A program made the position numbers and the translations under genes. DNA of 64,000 nucleotides, taken from the NCBI RefSeq assembly GCF_001748285.1, contig NZ_BDGT01000017.1, positions 1-64,000 of the forward strand, written 5' to 3'. A model generated the notes under the pieces. It saw only the letters and a list, made by a program, of their open reading frames with translations. It was not told the DNA's origin and did not search any database. Shown here one piece after another: positions 31,800 to 42,667 of this stretch. Origin of the DNA: Thermogemmatispora onikobensis. GTDB taxonomy: Bacteria; Chloroflexota; Ktedonobacteria; Ktedonobacterales; Ktedonobacteraceae. The first letter of the stretch is position 1; each line of letters starts with the position of its first letter.

Positions 31800-34373
31800 A
31801 TGGACGAATGGCGGCGCCTGCAACCGCGCAAAGCAGGTCCCTACAGAGTAGTAGGTCAGCCCCTGCCCAAAGTTGATGCCTATAGCACTGTGACCGGGCG
31901 GGCCATCTATGCTGACGACATCATGCTCCCGCGCATGCTCTACGGCGGCCTCCTACGCTCGCCTCATCCCCATGCACGCATTCTCTCCATCAACACTCGT
32001 AAGGCGCGGGAGCTACCGGGGGTCTTGGCGGTTATTACTGGCGAAGATCTACCGCGCAAATACGGTATTTTGCCTTCCAGTCAGGATGAGACGGCCTTAG
32101 CCATCGACAAAGTGCGCTACGTTGGCGATCCAGTAGCTGCCGTGGCCGCCGTTGACCCGGACACGCTGGAGCAAGCCCTGCGCTTGATCGAAGTCGAGTA
32201 TGAGGTCCTGCCGGCCCTCATGAGCATCGATGAAGCGCTGGCCCATCCTGACATCAAGATTCACGAGGAGGCGCGCAACGGTAACATTCACAAGGCCGTT
32301 TCCTACGAATTCGGTGATGTCGAGGCTGGCTTTGCCGCTGCCGACTACGTACGTGAAGACTGGTTTTACTACGAGGGCAATAACCACGTGCCGATCGAGA
32401 CCCATGCCTGTGTCGCGCGCTGGGAGCCAGACCCTCATGATCCTGTCGGAGGAAAGCTCACCCTCTGGTCTTCGACCCAGACCCCTCACTATGTCCATCG
32501 CGAAGTCAGCAAGGTCCTGGGTATTCCGCCTTCTCACCTGCGCGTGATTGCTCCCCATGTGGGAGGGGGCTTCGGGGGCAAGAGTGATCCCTTCTCGCAT
32601 GAGATTTGTGCCTGTGAGCTAGCGCGTCGCACGGGGAGGCCTGTCAAGATCACCTGTACGCGCGAAGAAGTCTTTCTCATTCATCGTGGACGCCATCCAG
32701 TCAAGATGTGGATCAAGACGGGTCTCAAGCGTGACGGGACCATCACCGCCATGCATTTTCGCTCCTTTCTGGATGGCGGGGCCTATGGCTCCTACGGTGT
32801 CGCCACCACCTACTATACGGGGGCCCTCCAGCCGGTCACCTATGCTCTGCCCGCCTACAAATTCGAGGGCATGCGCCTGTTCACCAACAAGCCACCCTGT
32901 GGCCCCAAGCGTGGTCACGGTACGCCCCAGCCGCGCTTCGCCGTCGAGGTCCATCTCGACAAAATCGCTGCCGATCTGGGGCTTGATCCGATCGAGCTGC
33001 GTAAGCGCAACCTGGTGCGGCCCTACAGTCGGACCATCAACGGCCTGCGCATCACAAGCTGCGCGCTGGAGGAATGTCTGGACCAGGTCGTAGCTCGCTC
33101 TGGTTGGCGTGAATTTCAGGCGGCCCGTCCAGCGCGCGAGGCCGATGCTGAGAGGCGCTCCTCCTCCGTTCGCTACGGCATGGGGCTGGCGGTCTCAACC
33201 TACATCTGTGGGGCCGGCAAGCCGATTTACTGGAACGATATGCCCCATTCCGCCGTTCAGATCCGACTTGATCGCGGTGGTGGAGTCACCGTCTACTGCG
33301 GCGCCACCGACATTGGCCAGGGTTCAACCTCGGTGCTTGCCTATATTGTGGCCGAGGAGCTAGGAATTGAGCCGGAGCGCATCCACCTGGAGACCGCCGA
33401 TACCACCCTGACCCCGGTCGACCTTGGCTCCTACTCCAGTCGTGTCACCTTCATGGCGGGCAACGCCGCCATTCAAGCGGCCAGACGTCTGAAAGAGCTC
33501 CTGCACAGCGCTGCGGCTGAGCGACTGCGCCTCTCTCCTGATCGCCTGGAGAGCGGCGACGGCTGCATCTACGCTGTCGACGATCCACAGGTCGCCCTCT
33601 CCTTTGAGCAGGCCGTGCAATTGGCGGAAGCCCGCTACGGAGCGCTGGTCGCCGCCGGCTCCTATGCACCGCCGGAGGACATTCATGGCGACTTCAAGGG
33701 GGCCGGAGTTGGTCCTTCACCCGCTTACTCATACTCGGCCTGCGTTGCCCTGGTGGCGGTCGACAGCGAGACAGGCGAGGTCAAAGTGGAAAAGCTCTGG
33801 CTGGCTCATGATGTGGGCCAGGCGATTAACCCTTTACTCGTTGCTGGCCAGGTCGAGGGAAGCGCCTACATGGGCTACGGGGAGGCCCTCATGGAGCAGC
33901 AGATCTTTCGCAAAGGGCGGCATAAGATCCCGTCGATCCTGGACTACAAGATTCCCACCACCCTCGATACCCCAGAGATTGAAACCATCCTGGTTGGCCA
34001 GCCTGACGAAGAAGGCCCCTTTGGGGGCAAAGAGGCAGGCCAGGGGCCGCTGCTGCCCGTCATGCCGGCCATTGCCAATGCCATCTATAACGCTGTTGGC
34101 ATCCGCATCGACGAAGTGCCTATCACACCAGATAAGGTCTTGCGCGCCCTCAAAGCAGCTCGTAGCGAGCCAGGCGAGCGTCCGCTACCCCCACCGCGCG
34201 TCATGCCCATTGCCCTGAGCGGGCCGTGGCCAGCGCGACTCATTCGCTGGTCGCCCGAGCGTTTGCCCAGCCTGAGCAACGGTCACCAACAGCAACAGAA
34301 GCAGGAAGAGAGCACTCCCCAGGGAGCGGCTTCCACCCCCTCCCAGCTTCCACGGAAAGGAGGAGCTGTCTGA
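31800..34373 (+). CDS. hcrA: Molybdenum large subunit of HCR-type enzyme
   Basis: The 857-residue catalytic subunit that binds the molybdopterin cofactor. It begins QPLPKVDAYSTVTGRAIYADD and carries the conserved GGGFGGKSD loop. The C-terminal segment GPFGGKEAGQGPLLPV replaces the GAKGVGEPP of hydroxylases, so the catalytic Glu position appears to be Gln, whereas the protein keeps Glu two residues earlier in KEAG. The substrate region PPCGPKRGHG departs from the AYRCSFR or AYRAPG forms. ATG 31800 follows GGAGGAGAAGCT. HcrB context suggests reductive dehydroxylation of 4-hydroxybenzoyl-CoA or a related aromatic acyl-CoA. The stop overlaps the next start (TGATG). Confidence 0.85.
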   Translation: MDEWRRLQPRKAGPYRVVGQPLPKVDAYSTVTGRAIYADDIMLPRMLYGGLLRSPHPHARILSINTRKARELPGVLAVITGEDLPRKYGILPSSQDETALAIDKVRYVGDPVAAVAAVDPDTLEQALRLIEVEYEVLPALMSIDEALAHPDIKIHEEARNGNIHKAVSYEFGDVEAGFAAADYVREDWFYYEGNNHVPIETHACVARWEPDPHDPVGGKLTLWSSTQTPHYVHREVSKVLGIPPSHLRVIAPHVGGGFGGKSDPFSHEICACELARRTGRPVKITCTREEVFLIHRGRHPVKMWIKTGLKRDGTITAMHFRSFLDGGAYGSYGVATTYYTGALQPVTYALPAYKFEGMRLFTNKPPCGPKRGHGTPQPRFAVEVHLDKIAADLGLDPIELRKRNLVRPYSRTINGLRITSCALEECLDQVVARSGWREFQAARPAREADAERRSSSVRYGMGLAVSTYICGAGKPIYWNDMPHSAVQIRLDRGGGVTVYCGATDIGQGSTSVLAYIVAEELGIEPERIHLETADTTLTPVDLGSYSSRVTFMAGNAAIQAARRLKELLHSAAAERLRLSPDRLESGDGCIYAVDDPQVALSFEQAVQLAEARYGALVAAGSYAPPEDIHGDFKGAGVGPSPAYSYSACVALVAVDSETGEVKVEKLWLAHDVGQAINPLLVAGQVEGSAYMGYGEALMEQQIFRKGRHKIPSILDYKIPTTLDTPEIETILVGQPDEEGPFGGKEAGQGPLLPVMPAIANAIYNAVGIRIDEVPITPDKVLRALKAARSEPGERPLPPPRVMPIALSGPWPARLIRWSPERLPSLSNGHQQQQKQEESTPQGAASTPSQLPRKGGAV

Positions 34374-35380
34374 TGCTGCGCCTGCCTCCTTTTCGCTATC
34401 TGGCACCACGCACCCTGAGCGAAGCGACACGGCTGCTTGCCGACGAGGGACCAGAGGCTATGCCTGTGGCCGGTGGAACAGACCTGCTGCCCAATATGAA
34501 GCGCCGCCAGTTGACGCCAGCCGCCTTGGTTGGACTGCGCCGTCTACGCGAGCTGAAGGGGATCAGCGGCTCCCCAGAGGTGGGAGTGCGTATCGGCGCA
34601 GGTGAGACCCTGACAAGCATAAGCAACCATCCACTCATTCGCTCCCAGTATCCGGCCCTGGCTCTGGCTGCCGCCGCAGTCTCTACTCCGCAGTTGCGCA
34701 ATGCTGGCACGCTTGGCGGCAATATCTTGCTTGATACGCGCTGTAACTATTATAATCAAACCGAATTCTGGCGCCATTCCATCGGCTATTGCATGAAGCG
34801 TGATGGCAACATCTGCCTGGTCGCTCCAGGCAGCCCACGCTGCTGGGCCATCTCCTCGGCGGATACGGTGCCCGTGCTTGTCGTCCTGCAGGCACGGGTA
34901 CGACTGGTCAGCGTGCGTGGCGAGCGCGAGATACCGATCCAGGAGCTGTTCCGTGACGACGGCATGCGCCCTTATACACGTGAGACCGATGAGATCTTAA
35001 GTGAGATCTGGCTGCCGCCTGCGCCTGGTTGGCGCAGCACCTATCTCAAGCTACGTCGACGTGGCTCCTTTGACTTCCCCATTCTAGGTGTGGCCGTGGC
35101 CCTGCGTCGTGAGCAGGATGGCCGCATAGGCGATGCGCGCATAGCCTTGGGCGCTGTTGCTTCTCATCCCGTGGAAGCTGAAGAGGCAATGGCGCACCTG
35201 CGGGGGCAGCAGCCAACACCTGCCCTGCTGCAAGAGGTAGCCTCCCTGGCGGCAAAGCGCGCCAGGCCACTGGACAACGCGGATCTGACAATCACCTATC
35301 GCAAACAGCTCACACCGGTCTATGTTCGACGAGCGCTCGACCTGCTGCTAGAGGAAGAACAGGGCGGCGGAGCTAAGTAA
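34373..35380 (+). CDS. hcrB: FAD / [4Fe-4S] medium subunit of HCR-type enzyme
   Basis: A 335-residue FAD-binding subunit. The FAD motifs PVAGGTDLLPNMK and AAAAVSTPQLRNAGTLGGNI are intact. An insertion carries four cysteines at C124, C140, C148 and C157. Their intervals (16, 8 and 9 residues) agree with what I recall of the [4Fe-4S] site in the Thauera 4-hydroxybenzoyl-CoA reductase beta subunit, and most XDH-family FAD subunits lack it. This is the best evidence for the subfamily. The start ATG overlaps the hcrA stop and follows GGAAAGGAGGAGC. The extra cluster is thought to permit use of very low-potential electrons. Confidence 0.88.
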   Translation: MLRLPPFRYLAPRTLSEATRLLADEGPEAMPVAGGTDLLPNMKRRQLTPAALVGLRRLRELKGISGSPEVGVRIGAGETLTSISNHPLIRSQYPALALAAAAVSTPQLRNAGTLGGNILLDTRCNYYNQTEFWRHSIGYCMKRDGNICLVAPGSPRCWAISSADTVPVLVVLQARVRLVSVRGEREIPIQELFRDDGMRPYTRETDEILSEIWLPPAPGWRSTYLKLRRRGSFDFPILGVAVALRREQDGRIGDARIALGAVASHPVEAEEAMAHLRGQQPTPALLQEVASLAAKRARPLDNADLTITYRKQLTPVYVRRALDLLLEEEQGGGAK

Positions 35381-35721
35381 GCTTGGGGCCGACTCTGAAG
35401 CGCTCCGCCGCTGTCCAGGCGTGTTACTGGATGAGAAAGCTCCGCCCGTCTACCCGGTAGGTCGGAAAGAGAGGGCCGTCCTTTGTCTGCCGTCTGCGGG
35501 CCCCTGGCTCTATCTGGCCCGGCAGGCAGCCCCTGCCCTGCCCCGCCCGGGCGCAGGCCAGGCTTCCAGCGAGAGCTACTTGCTGCAACCACAGGTACAG
35601 GACAGGCAAAAACGGAGGAAAGAGAAGAAAGAACAAGAATGCCGCAAGGAGAAGAGAAAGGATATGGCGCGCTTTCCTGTCCGCCGGGCAGCTCGGGACC
35701 GGGAGTGAAAGGACGTGATCC
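35381..35721. other. 341-bp gap between HCR genes and CoA ligase
   Basis: No gene is seen. It is purine-rich near the end (GAAAGAGAAGAAAGAACAAG) before the AAAGGACGTGATCC SD of the ligase. No terminator hairpin with a T-run was found, so read-through from the HCR operon is possible. Confidence 0.45.
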
Positions 35722-37011
35722 ATGCCTCAATCGAATCATCCACGGCTGGAGACTGCTTCGCGTTCGCTGATTGAAGCGCGGCAATTGGCCAGGCTCCAGC
35801 TAGGGCTGACGCGCATTCTACCGCGCAATAGCTTCTACGAACGAAAATTGTTGGCCAATGGCCAGCCGCTCTCTCTCACGCGGCTGCGCGATCTATCGCG
35901 CTTGCCCTTTACGACCAAACAGGAGCTGCTTGCCGATCAGGAGCGGCACCCACTCTATGGCGAGAACATGACCTACGCGCTCAGCGAGTACGTGCGTTAC
36001 CATCAGACATCGGGCACGACCGGACGCCCCTTGCGTGTCCTCGATACAGTTGAGAGCTGGAAGTGGTGGGCCGACTGCTGGAAAACGGTCTATCAGGCGG
36101 CGGGCGTCACTCGTGACGATGTGATCTTCATCGCCTTTGGTTTTGGACCCTTCATCGGCTTCTGGGCGGCCTATGAAGGGGCCAAAAATCTGGGCGCCCT
36201 GGTGGTTCCCGGCGGCGGCATGGACTCACTGCAGCGGCTGCGCATGATGCAGGACGTGCAGGCCACGGTCCTGGTGTGCACGCCGAGCTATGCCCTGCGT
36301 CTGGCAGAGGTAGCCCGTCAGGAGGGTCTTGATCTGCGGCAGCTCAAGGTGCGTATTACCATCCATGCAGGCGAACCGGGGGCCTCGATTCCGGCCACGC
36401 GCCGGCGCATTGAAGAGGCTTGGGGGGCCAAAGCTTATGACCATGCTGGCATGTCCGAAATGGGTGCCTACGGCTTTACCTGCGAACAGCAGCACGGGCT
36501 GCATGTCAATGAAGGCGAATTCATCGCTGAAATTCTGGACCCTCGCTCAGGCCAGCCTGTGCCGGTGGGCGAAGTTGGCGAGCTAGTGCTGACCAACCTG
36601 GGGCGGTGGGGCAATCCTGCCCTGCGCTATCGCACTGGTGACCTGGTGCGCAATGGTGGCTATAGCTGCCCCTGCGGTCGGGCCTTCCTCCTACTTCCCG
36701 GGGGGATCTTGGGGCGCATCGACGATATGCTCATTGTACGCGGTGTCAATATCTATCCTTCAGCAATCGCCGATATCTTGCATCGCTTTCCTGAAGTGGC
36801 CGAGTATCGCATCATCATCACCAACAATGGGCCGCTGGATGAGATCGCGCTCCAGGTCGAATGCCCTTCCTCCTTGGTCAGTGAGATTCACGAGGCCCTG
36901 CGGGCTGCTTTCGGCTTGCGCATCCCTGTCGAGGCTGTCGAAGAGGGAAGCCTACCGCGCTTTGAGCTAAAGGCCAGGCGTGTGGAAGATCGCCGTAGGC
37001 GGACGCTCTAG
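35722..37011 (+). CDS. PaaK-type aryl/phenylacetate-CoA ligase (ANL superfamily)
   Basis: A 429-residue AMP-forming acyl-CoA ligase of the PaaK family. Motif A5-like TSGTTGRP binds ATP phosphates. AGEPGASIP and DHAGMSEMG form the adenylation site, with YRTGDL, GRIDDMLIVRGVNIYPS and a C-terminal LPRFELKARR containing the catalytic Lys. Two CPCG-type cysteines (YSCPCGRAF) match the PaaK zinc-like loop. Its place just after the HCR-like genes suggests that it activates 4-hydroxybenzoate or phenylacetate to a CoA thioester. Substrate choice is not provable here. Confidence 0.88.
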   Translation: MPQSNHPRLETASRSLIEARQLARLQLGLTRILPRNSFYERKLLANGQPLSLTRLRDLSRLPFTTKQELLADQERHPLYGENMTYALSEYVRYHQTSGTTGRPLRVLDTVESWKWWADCWKTVYQAAGVTRDDVIFIAFGFGPFIGFWAAYEGAKNLGALVVPGGGMDSLQRLRMMQDVQATVLVCTPSYALRLAEVARQEGLDLRQLKVRITIHAGEPGASIPATRRRIEEAWGAKAYDHAGMSEMGAYGFTCEQQHGLHVNEGEFIAEILDPRSGQPVPVGEVGELVLTNLGRWGNPALRYRTGDLVRNGGYSCPCGRAFLLLPGGILGRIDDMLIVRGVNIYPSAIADILHRFPEVAEYRIIITNNGPLDEIALQVECPSSLVSEIHEALRAAFGLRIPVEAVEEGSLPRFELKARRVEDRRRRTL

Positions 37012-37117
37012 GGCTGTTGCTCTCCTCGTGCCTCGCTTGCATCACTATCTGGCCAGAGCATATAATAAGTCGATTCGTAAAGAGCGTGCTTTTGTTTGCT
37101 GTTCAAGGAGGAGATCC

Positions 37118-37933
37118 GTGAACACGAATGTTGTGTCCCTTCCTCAAAGATTTCCTCCAGAGGAAATCTGGCGCCAGTCGCACTTTGCCTCCAAAGGGTT
37201 GGAGATCGTGCCGAACCCGCCCCGTGTTGGGGAAGCGGCCTCGATCCGTCTTCTCCTCTGTAATGAAACAGGGCAGTCACTCACGGTGCGGAAGATCTCG
37301 CCGCGGGTCTACTCCTTTGGTATCGGGTCCCTCAGGCAGGAGCGTCTGCCGGAGCGAGGGCCTTTGACCTTAGCCCCGGACCCGGCCCGTGTCGAGACCC
37401 TCACCTGGCAGTGGCTTCCGACTGCCGCCGGGCACCGTTGTCTGCGTATCCATCTCGACATCGAGGGATGGTCAGACCCCTGGATCGTGGGCTGTAATCT
37501 GCGCGTGATCGAGGCCACGGCAGACACCTCCCGCTGGCTGGTACCATTTCTGCTGGGGAACCCCACCGAGAAAGCCCAGCCCCTGCGCCTGCGCCTTAAC
37601 CTCCAGAGCACTGGTCTGGAAGAGGGAGCCTTCCGGGCCTGGGTTGAGCTCCCGCAAGATGGCCGCCGCCTGATGCTCAGAGAGCCGCTCTGGTTGCAGC
37701 CCCATGAGGAGCGCTTTGCTTTGCTGATGATTCGCACCCATCCCCAGGCAACCGAGCCCTTCGAGCTGATCAGCGATGTCGAAGCCTGGCTCGGTGATGC
37801 CTTCCTCGATGGTATTCGTGTCATTGTCCAGCGCAGGCTGCCTGCCGAACCGTTGGCTTCTCCTGGCAGGAGAGAGGTAGACAGTAGGTTCCTGGTCGGC
37901 CTGCCTGCAGGGCTGGGAAGAAGCAAAGCGTAG
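37118..37933 (+). CDS. Hypothetical beta-rich protein
   Basis: 271 residues from GTG 37118, which has a very strong AAGGAGGAGATCC just upstream, so the short 5' extension in the same frame is excluded. Alternating strands (GEAASIRLLLCNETGQSLTVRKISPRV and TLTWQWLPTAAGHRCLRIHLD) suggest two Ig/CARDB-like sandwich domains. No signal peptide or membrane segment is seen. The function is unknown. It follows the CoA ligase by about 105 bases and may be cotranscribed, but it has no obvious link to aromatic metabolism. Confidence 0.65.
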   Translation: MNTNVVSLPQRFPPEEIWRQSHFASKGLEIVPNPPRVGEAASIRLLLCNETGQSLTVRKISPRVYSFGIGSLRQERLPERGPLTLAPDPARVETLTWQWLPTAAGHRCLRIHLDIEGWSDPWIVGCNLRVIEATADTSRWLVPFLLGNPTEKAQPLRLRLNLQSTGLEEGAFRAWVELPQDGRRLMLREPLWLQPHEERFALLMIRTHPQATEPFELISDVEAWLGDAFLDGIRVIVQRRLPAEPLASPGRREVDSRFLVGLPAGLGRSKA

Positions 37934-38238
37934 CCTGGCGGTAGTGGGGCGGTGGACGGACCGCCTCCTTTCGCTGCTCGACCGGTGGCTCATCCAGCGC
38001 ACCCAGGCTACTGTCTCCGTGGCCTGCCTGGGGGCCACCGGTCCTGTCTTTCTCTCTTGCCTCGTTCGCCTGCTCAGGTCTCTGCTTACCTTCTCGGAGG
38101 AAGAGCAGAGAAGCTCATTGCAGGTCATGATGCCCTCTTGGGCGGCCAGCGACCGTGAGCTGAGTAGAGCCATCTGCCCGTGCAGGACAGACAAGGGACG
38201 CAATAGCACTCTGTGCATTCTCTCAGGAAGAGAGGTCT
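37934..38238. other. 305-bp gap, no gene seen
   Basis: No promoter or terminator could be assigned with confidence. The start of the next gene has only a weak GAGAGG near its ATG. Confidence 0.4.
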
Positions 38239-39249
38239 ATGCAAAGCGAGCTACACTCAACGGAAGCGCCGGTGAAATGGGGGATACTCGGCGCTGCCAG
38301 CGTCGCCCTCAAGCGCGTGATTCCCGCTATGCAAGCGGCTAGCAATGCCCAACTGGTGGCCATCGCCAGCCGTGAACCGGACCGTGTACGTCTGCTAGTA
38401 TCTGCCCCCCCAGCCGTGCGCGTCTACAGTGATTATGAGAGCCTGCTGGCAGACGGAGAGGTAGAGGCCGTCTATGTGCCCTTACCCAACAGCATGCACG
38501 CAGAATGGAGCATTCGAGCCTTGAAGGCCGGCAAACATGTCCTCTGCGAGAAGCCACTGGCCCTCACCGTTGAGCAGGGGCTAAGCATGCTCCAGACCGC
38601 TCGCGCCCAGGGGCGACTGCTCATGGAAGCCTTCATGTATCGCTTCCATCCTCAGATGCTCTGGGTCATGGAGCAAATCAGCGAGGGCCTCATTGGGGCC
38701 GTCAAGCTCGTGCGGTCCTCCTTCTATTTTGACCTGCGCAGCCGTCCCCAGGACATTCGCCTGCAGACTCCTCTTGGGGGCGGCTCGCTCGTTGATGTGG
38801 GCTGCTACTCGCTCAATCTCTGCCGGGCTATCTATGGCCGGGCCCCCCTGGCGGTCGGGGCGCGTGTCTATGCTCCGGCCCGCGGAGAAGTGGAGCGGGC
38901 CGTTGTGGCCTTCCTCGATTTCGGGGAAGGGCGCTTCGCTCTCGTTGACAGCAGCTTTGAGCTGCCTACCCGTCAGCTTGCTGAGATCGTTGGCGAGAGC
39001 GGGACCCTTCTTCTCAATGGTCCCTTCACCCCTGGTCAGACAGAGACCACGGTGACTCTCACCGTCGGCGAACAGATTGTTGTGCGCCGCTTCCCGCCCA
39101 GCGACCCTTATCGTCTGGAGATCGAGCATTTTGGAAGCTGCCTGCGCACCGGGCGCCCCCCCTTACTGCAGCTTGAGGAATCGCTAGAAAACCTGGCCAC
39201 TATCGAGGCCATCTATCGCTCCGCTGGCTATCAGTGGCCGCCTGGTTGA
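38239..39249 (+). CDS. Gfo/Idh/MocA family oxidoreductase
   Basis: A 336-residue NAD(P)-dependent oxidoreductase of the glucose-fructose oxidoreductase/inositol dehydrogenase superfamily. The N-terminal Rossmann fold (WGILGAASVALKRVIPAM) is followed by YVPLPNSMHAEWSIRAL and the EKPLALTVEQ catalytic segment, where the Lys of EKP is a catalytic/cofactor residue. The C-terminal alpha/beta domain begins near LMEAFMYRFHPQ. The length is typical. Substrates in this family are mostly sugars or cyclitols; nothing nearby narrows the choice. Confidence 0.9.
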   Translation: MQSELHSTEAPVKWGILGAASVALKRVIPAMQAASNAQLVAIASREPDRVRLLVSAPPAVRVYSDYESLLADGEVEAVYVPLPNSMHAEWSIRALKAGKHVLCEKPLALTVEQGLSMLQTARAQGRLLMEAFMYRFHPQMLWVMEQISEGLIGAVKLVRSSFYFDLRSRPQDIRLQTPLGGGSLVDVGCYSLNLCRAIYGRAPLAVGARVYAPARGEVERAVVAFLDFGEGRFALVDSSFELPTRQLAEIVGESGTLLLNGPFTPGQTETTVTLTVGEQIVVRRFPPSDPYRLEIEHFGSCLRTGRPPLLQLEESLENLATIEAIYRSAGYQWPPG

Positions 39250-39344
39250 GAAAAGCAAGGAGCGCCAGCCTGCTCTGGACCCTGCCCAGCCTGAGCCGGA
39301 CCCTCTCGCGGCTGGTCCTGACCTTCGACAGTTGTGCTCCAGCA

Positions 39345-39355
39345 TGTGGTATGAT
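39345..39355 (+). promoter_or_regulatory. Extended -10 promoter of second LLM gene
   Basis: TATGAT at 39350-39355 is preceded by TGG, giving an extended -10 about 57 bases before the GTG at 39412. The possible -35 is weak. Confidence 0.4.
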
Positions 39356-39411
39356 GCTCTCGTCGAGAGCAAGCCTGCTCAGGTCTACACTGATAGAAGG
39401 GACGAGCAAGC

Positions 39412-40296
39412 GTGAGTCGTGTCGAATTTGGCTTAATGCTGCAGATGATGCAGCGTCCTCCTTTGAGTCCAGATGAGCTATGGGACTATAACCAGCGGCT
39501 GATTCAGGCTGCAGAAGGATTCAGCACGATTTGGGTCGAAGATCACTTTGACTGGGGAGAGGCAGCCGTCATGGAATGCTTCTCGACCATGTGCTATGTA
39601 GCGGCGAGCTATCCCCACTTCAAAGTCGGCTCCCTGGTCCTTGGCCAGGGGTATCGCAATCCGGCGCTCCTGGCCAAGATGGCTGCGAACCTGCAACTCA
39701 TGTCTGGCGGGCGGCTAATCCTTGGCCTTGGAGCTGGCTGGCAAGAACATGAATATCGCTCCTACGGCTATCGCTTCCCGAGCGTCAAAGAGCGGATGGA
39801 GCAGCTAGAAGAGGCCATTCAAATCATACGGCTCTTGTGGCAGGGCGGTCCGGCCACCTTTAGCGGGCAGCACTATCGCATCGAAGCAGCCCACTGCCTG
39901 CCGGCTCCGCGGCCACCAATCCCTCTTCTCCTTGGTGGCGGAGGAGAACAGCGCACCCTGGCCATCACAGCGCGCTATGCCGACCTCTGGAACTTCAATT
40001 CCTGCACGCTCGAAGAATACAGTCGCAAACTGGGCATCTTGCGCCAGCACTGCCAGCGTCTCGGGCGCGATCCTGCCGAGATCACCCTGACCTATCTCAG
40101 CACCGCCAGCGTTGCCGATGATCCTGCCCTGGTCGTACGCGACCCCAAGAAGCACTTCATCGCTGGCAGCCCTGCTGAAGTCATTCGTGAACTAGAGCAG
40201 TTCATCGAAGTCGGAGTCTCCCACTTTATCTTCCGCTTCCTGGACATCCCCTCGCTGGAGCGCTTTGTGCGGAGCGTCGTACCGCATTTCCGCTAA
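39412..40296 (+). CDS. LLM-class flavin-dependent oxidoreductase
   Basis: A 294-residue luciferase-fold enzyme. It carries SRVEFGLMLQMM at the N-terminus, YPHFKVGSLVLGQGYRNPALLAKMAANLQ, and SGGRLILGLGAGWQEHEYRSYG, the family's flavin/F420 signature. PIPLLLGGGGEQRTLAITARYADLWN is the classic LLM segment. It begins at GTG 39412 with only a weak upstream purine stretch. It shares the fold with the enzyme at 11.5 kb but is a different branch (bigger insertion, Gly-rich GGGG). Substrate and cofactor (FMN or F420) are unknown. Confidence 0.87.
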   Translation: MSRVEFGLMLQMMQRPPLSPDELWDYNQRLIQAAEGFSTIWVEDHFDWGEAAVMECFSTMCYVAASYPHFKVGSLVLGQGYRNPALLAKMAANLQLMSGGRLILGLGAGWQEHEYRSYGYRFPSVKERMEQLEEAIQIIRLLWQGGPATFSGQHYRIEAAHCLPAPRPPIPLLLGGGGEQRTLAITARYADLWNFNSCTLEEYSRKLGILRQHCQRLGRDPAEITLTYLSTASVADDPALVVRDPKKHFIAGSPAEVIRELEQFIEVGVSHFIFRFLDIPSLERFVRSVVPHFR

Positions 40297-40404
40297 GGCC
40301 AAAAGCGCATTCAAGGCGGGACGTGGAGCCGATCAGAACGGAGGGACCGGTTCCTGCGCTGAGGCAACGACTGGAGACGTGCAGAGCGGGACCGGCCCCT
40401 AACC

Positions 40405-40440
40405 AGGCCAGACCTTCAAGGAAAGTCCTGGCCTTCCTTT
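40405..40440. terminator. Bidirectional terminator between LLM and CoA-binding genes
   Basis: AGGCCAGAC (40405-40413) pairs with GTCCTGGCCT (40425-40434), with one bulged base. TCCTTT follows on the plus strand. It lies in the short space between convergent genes. Confidence 0.6.
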
Positions 40441-40966
40441 AGCGCACCAGCTCAGCAGCAGAGGGCTTCAGCGCCTCGGCCCGGGGCAAGGCTCGCGAAA
40501 GAATCACGCCCGTGTTCAGCCCGACCGTGTGCAGGCCGCCAAAGAAGCGCGCATGTTCCATCTTGATGCACTTATTCTGCACGAAGATTAAGCCAGCCTC
40601 CTGAGCCAGGCGTCCGGCCTCATCGTTGCGAATGCCGAGCTGGAGCCAGAGCACCTTCGCCCCAATGCGAATCGCCTCCTCAGCGATGGGCAGCACATCC
40701 TCGGGCTTGCGAAAGACATCCACCACCTCAATCGTTTCACCGGCCTCCTTGGCCTCGGTCAGCGAAGCGTAGACCCGTCTTCCGAGGATCGTCTGCCCGG
40801 CGTAGCGCGGATTGACCAGAATGATATGGTAGCCCTCGGCCTGCAGATAAATGGCCACGAAATGGCTCGGGCGATAGGGATCAGCCGAGATGCCGACAAT
40901 GGCCACATGGCGATACGTCTGAAGGAGCTTCAGACGGTCGTACATATCGGGAGCATACTGCATCAT
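40439..40966 (-). CDS. CoA-binding protein (YccU-like)
   Basis: About 175 residues, a Rossmann-fold CoA-binding domain protein of the YccU/succinyl-CoA-synthetase-alpha N-domain type. The core reads HVAIVGISADPYRPSHFVAIYLQ, then HIILVNPRYAGQTILGRRVYASL and VVDVFRKPEDVLPIAEEA. The WLQLG...NDEAGRLAQEAGLIFVQNKCIKMEHAR region matches the conserved MDRCIK-type C-terminal motif. It probably binds CoA or a nucleotide; the physiological role is unknown. Start at tandem ATGs 40966/40963 is preferred over the longer GTG at 41023. Confidence 0.85.
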   Translation of the reverse strand: MMQYAPDMYDRLKLLQTYRHVAIVGISADPYRPSHFVAIYLQAEGYHIILVNPRYAGQTILGRRVYASLTEAKEAGETIEVVDVFRKPEDVLPIAEEAIRIGAKVLWLQLGIRNDEAGRLAQEAGLIFVQNKCIKMEHARFFGGLHTVGLNTGVILSRALPRAEALKPSAAELVR

Positions 40967-42667
<1,701 letters not shown>

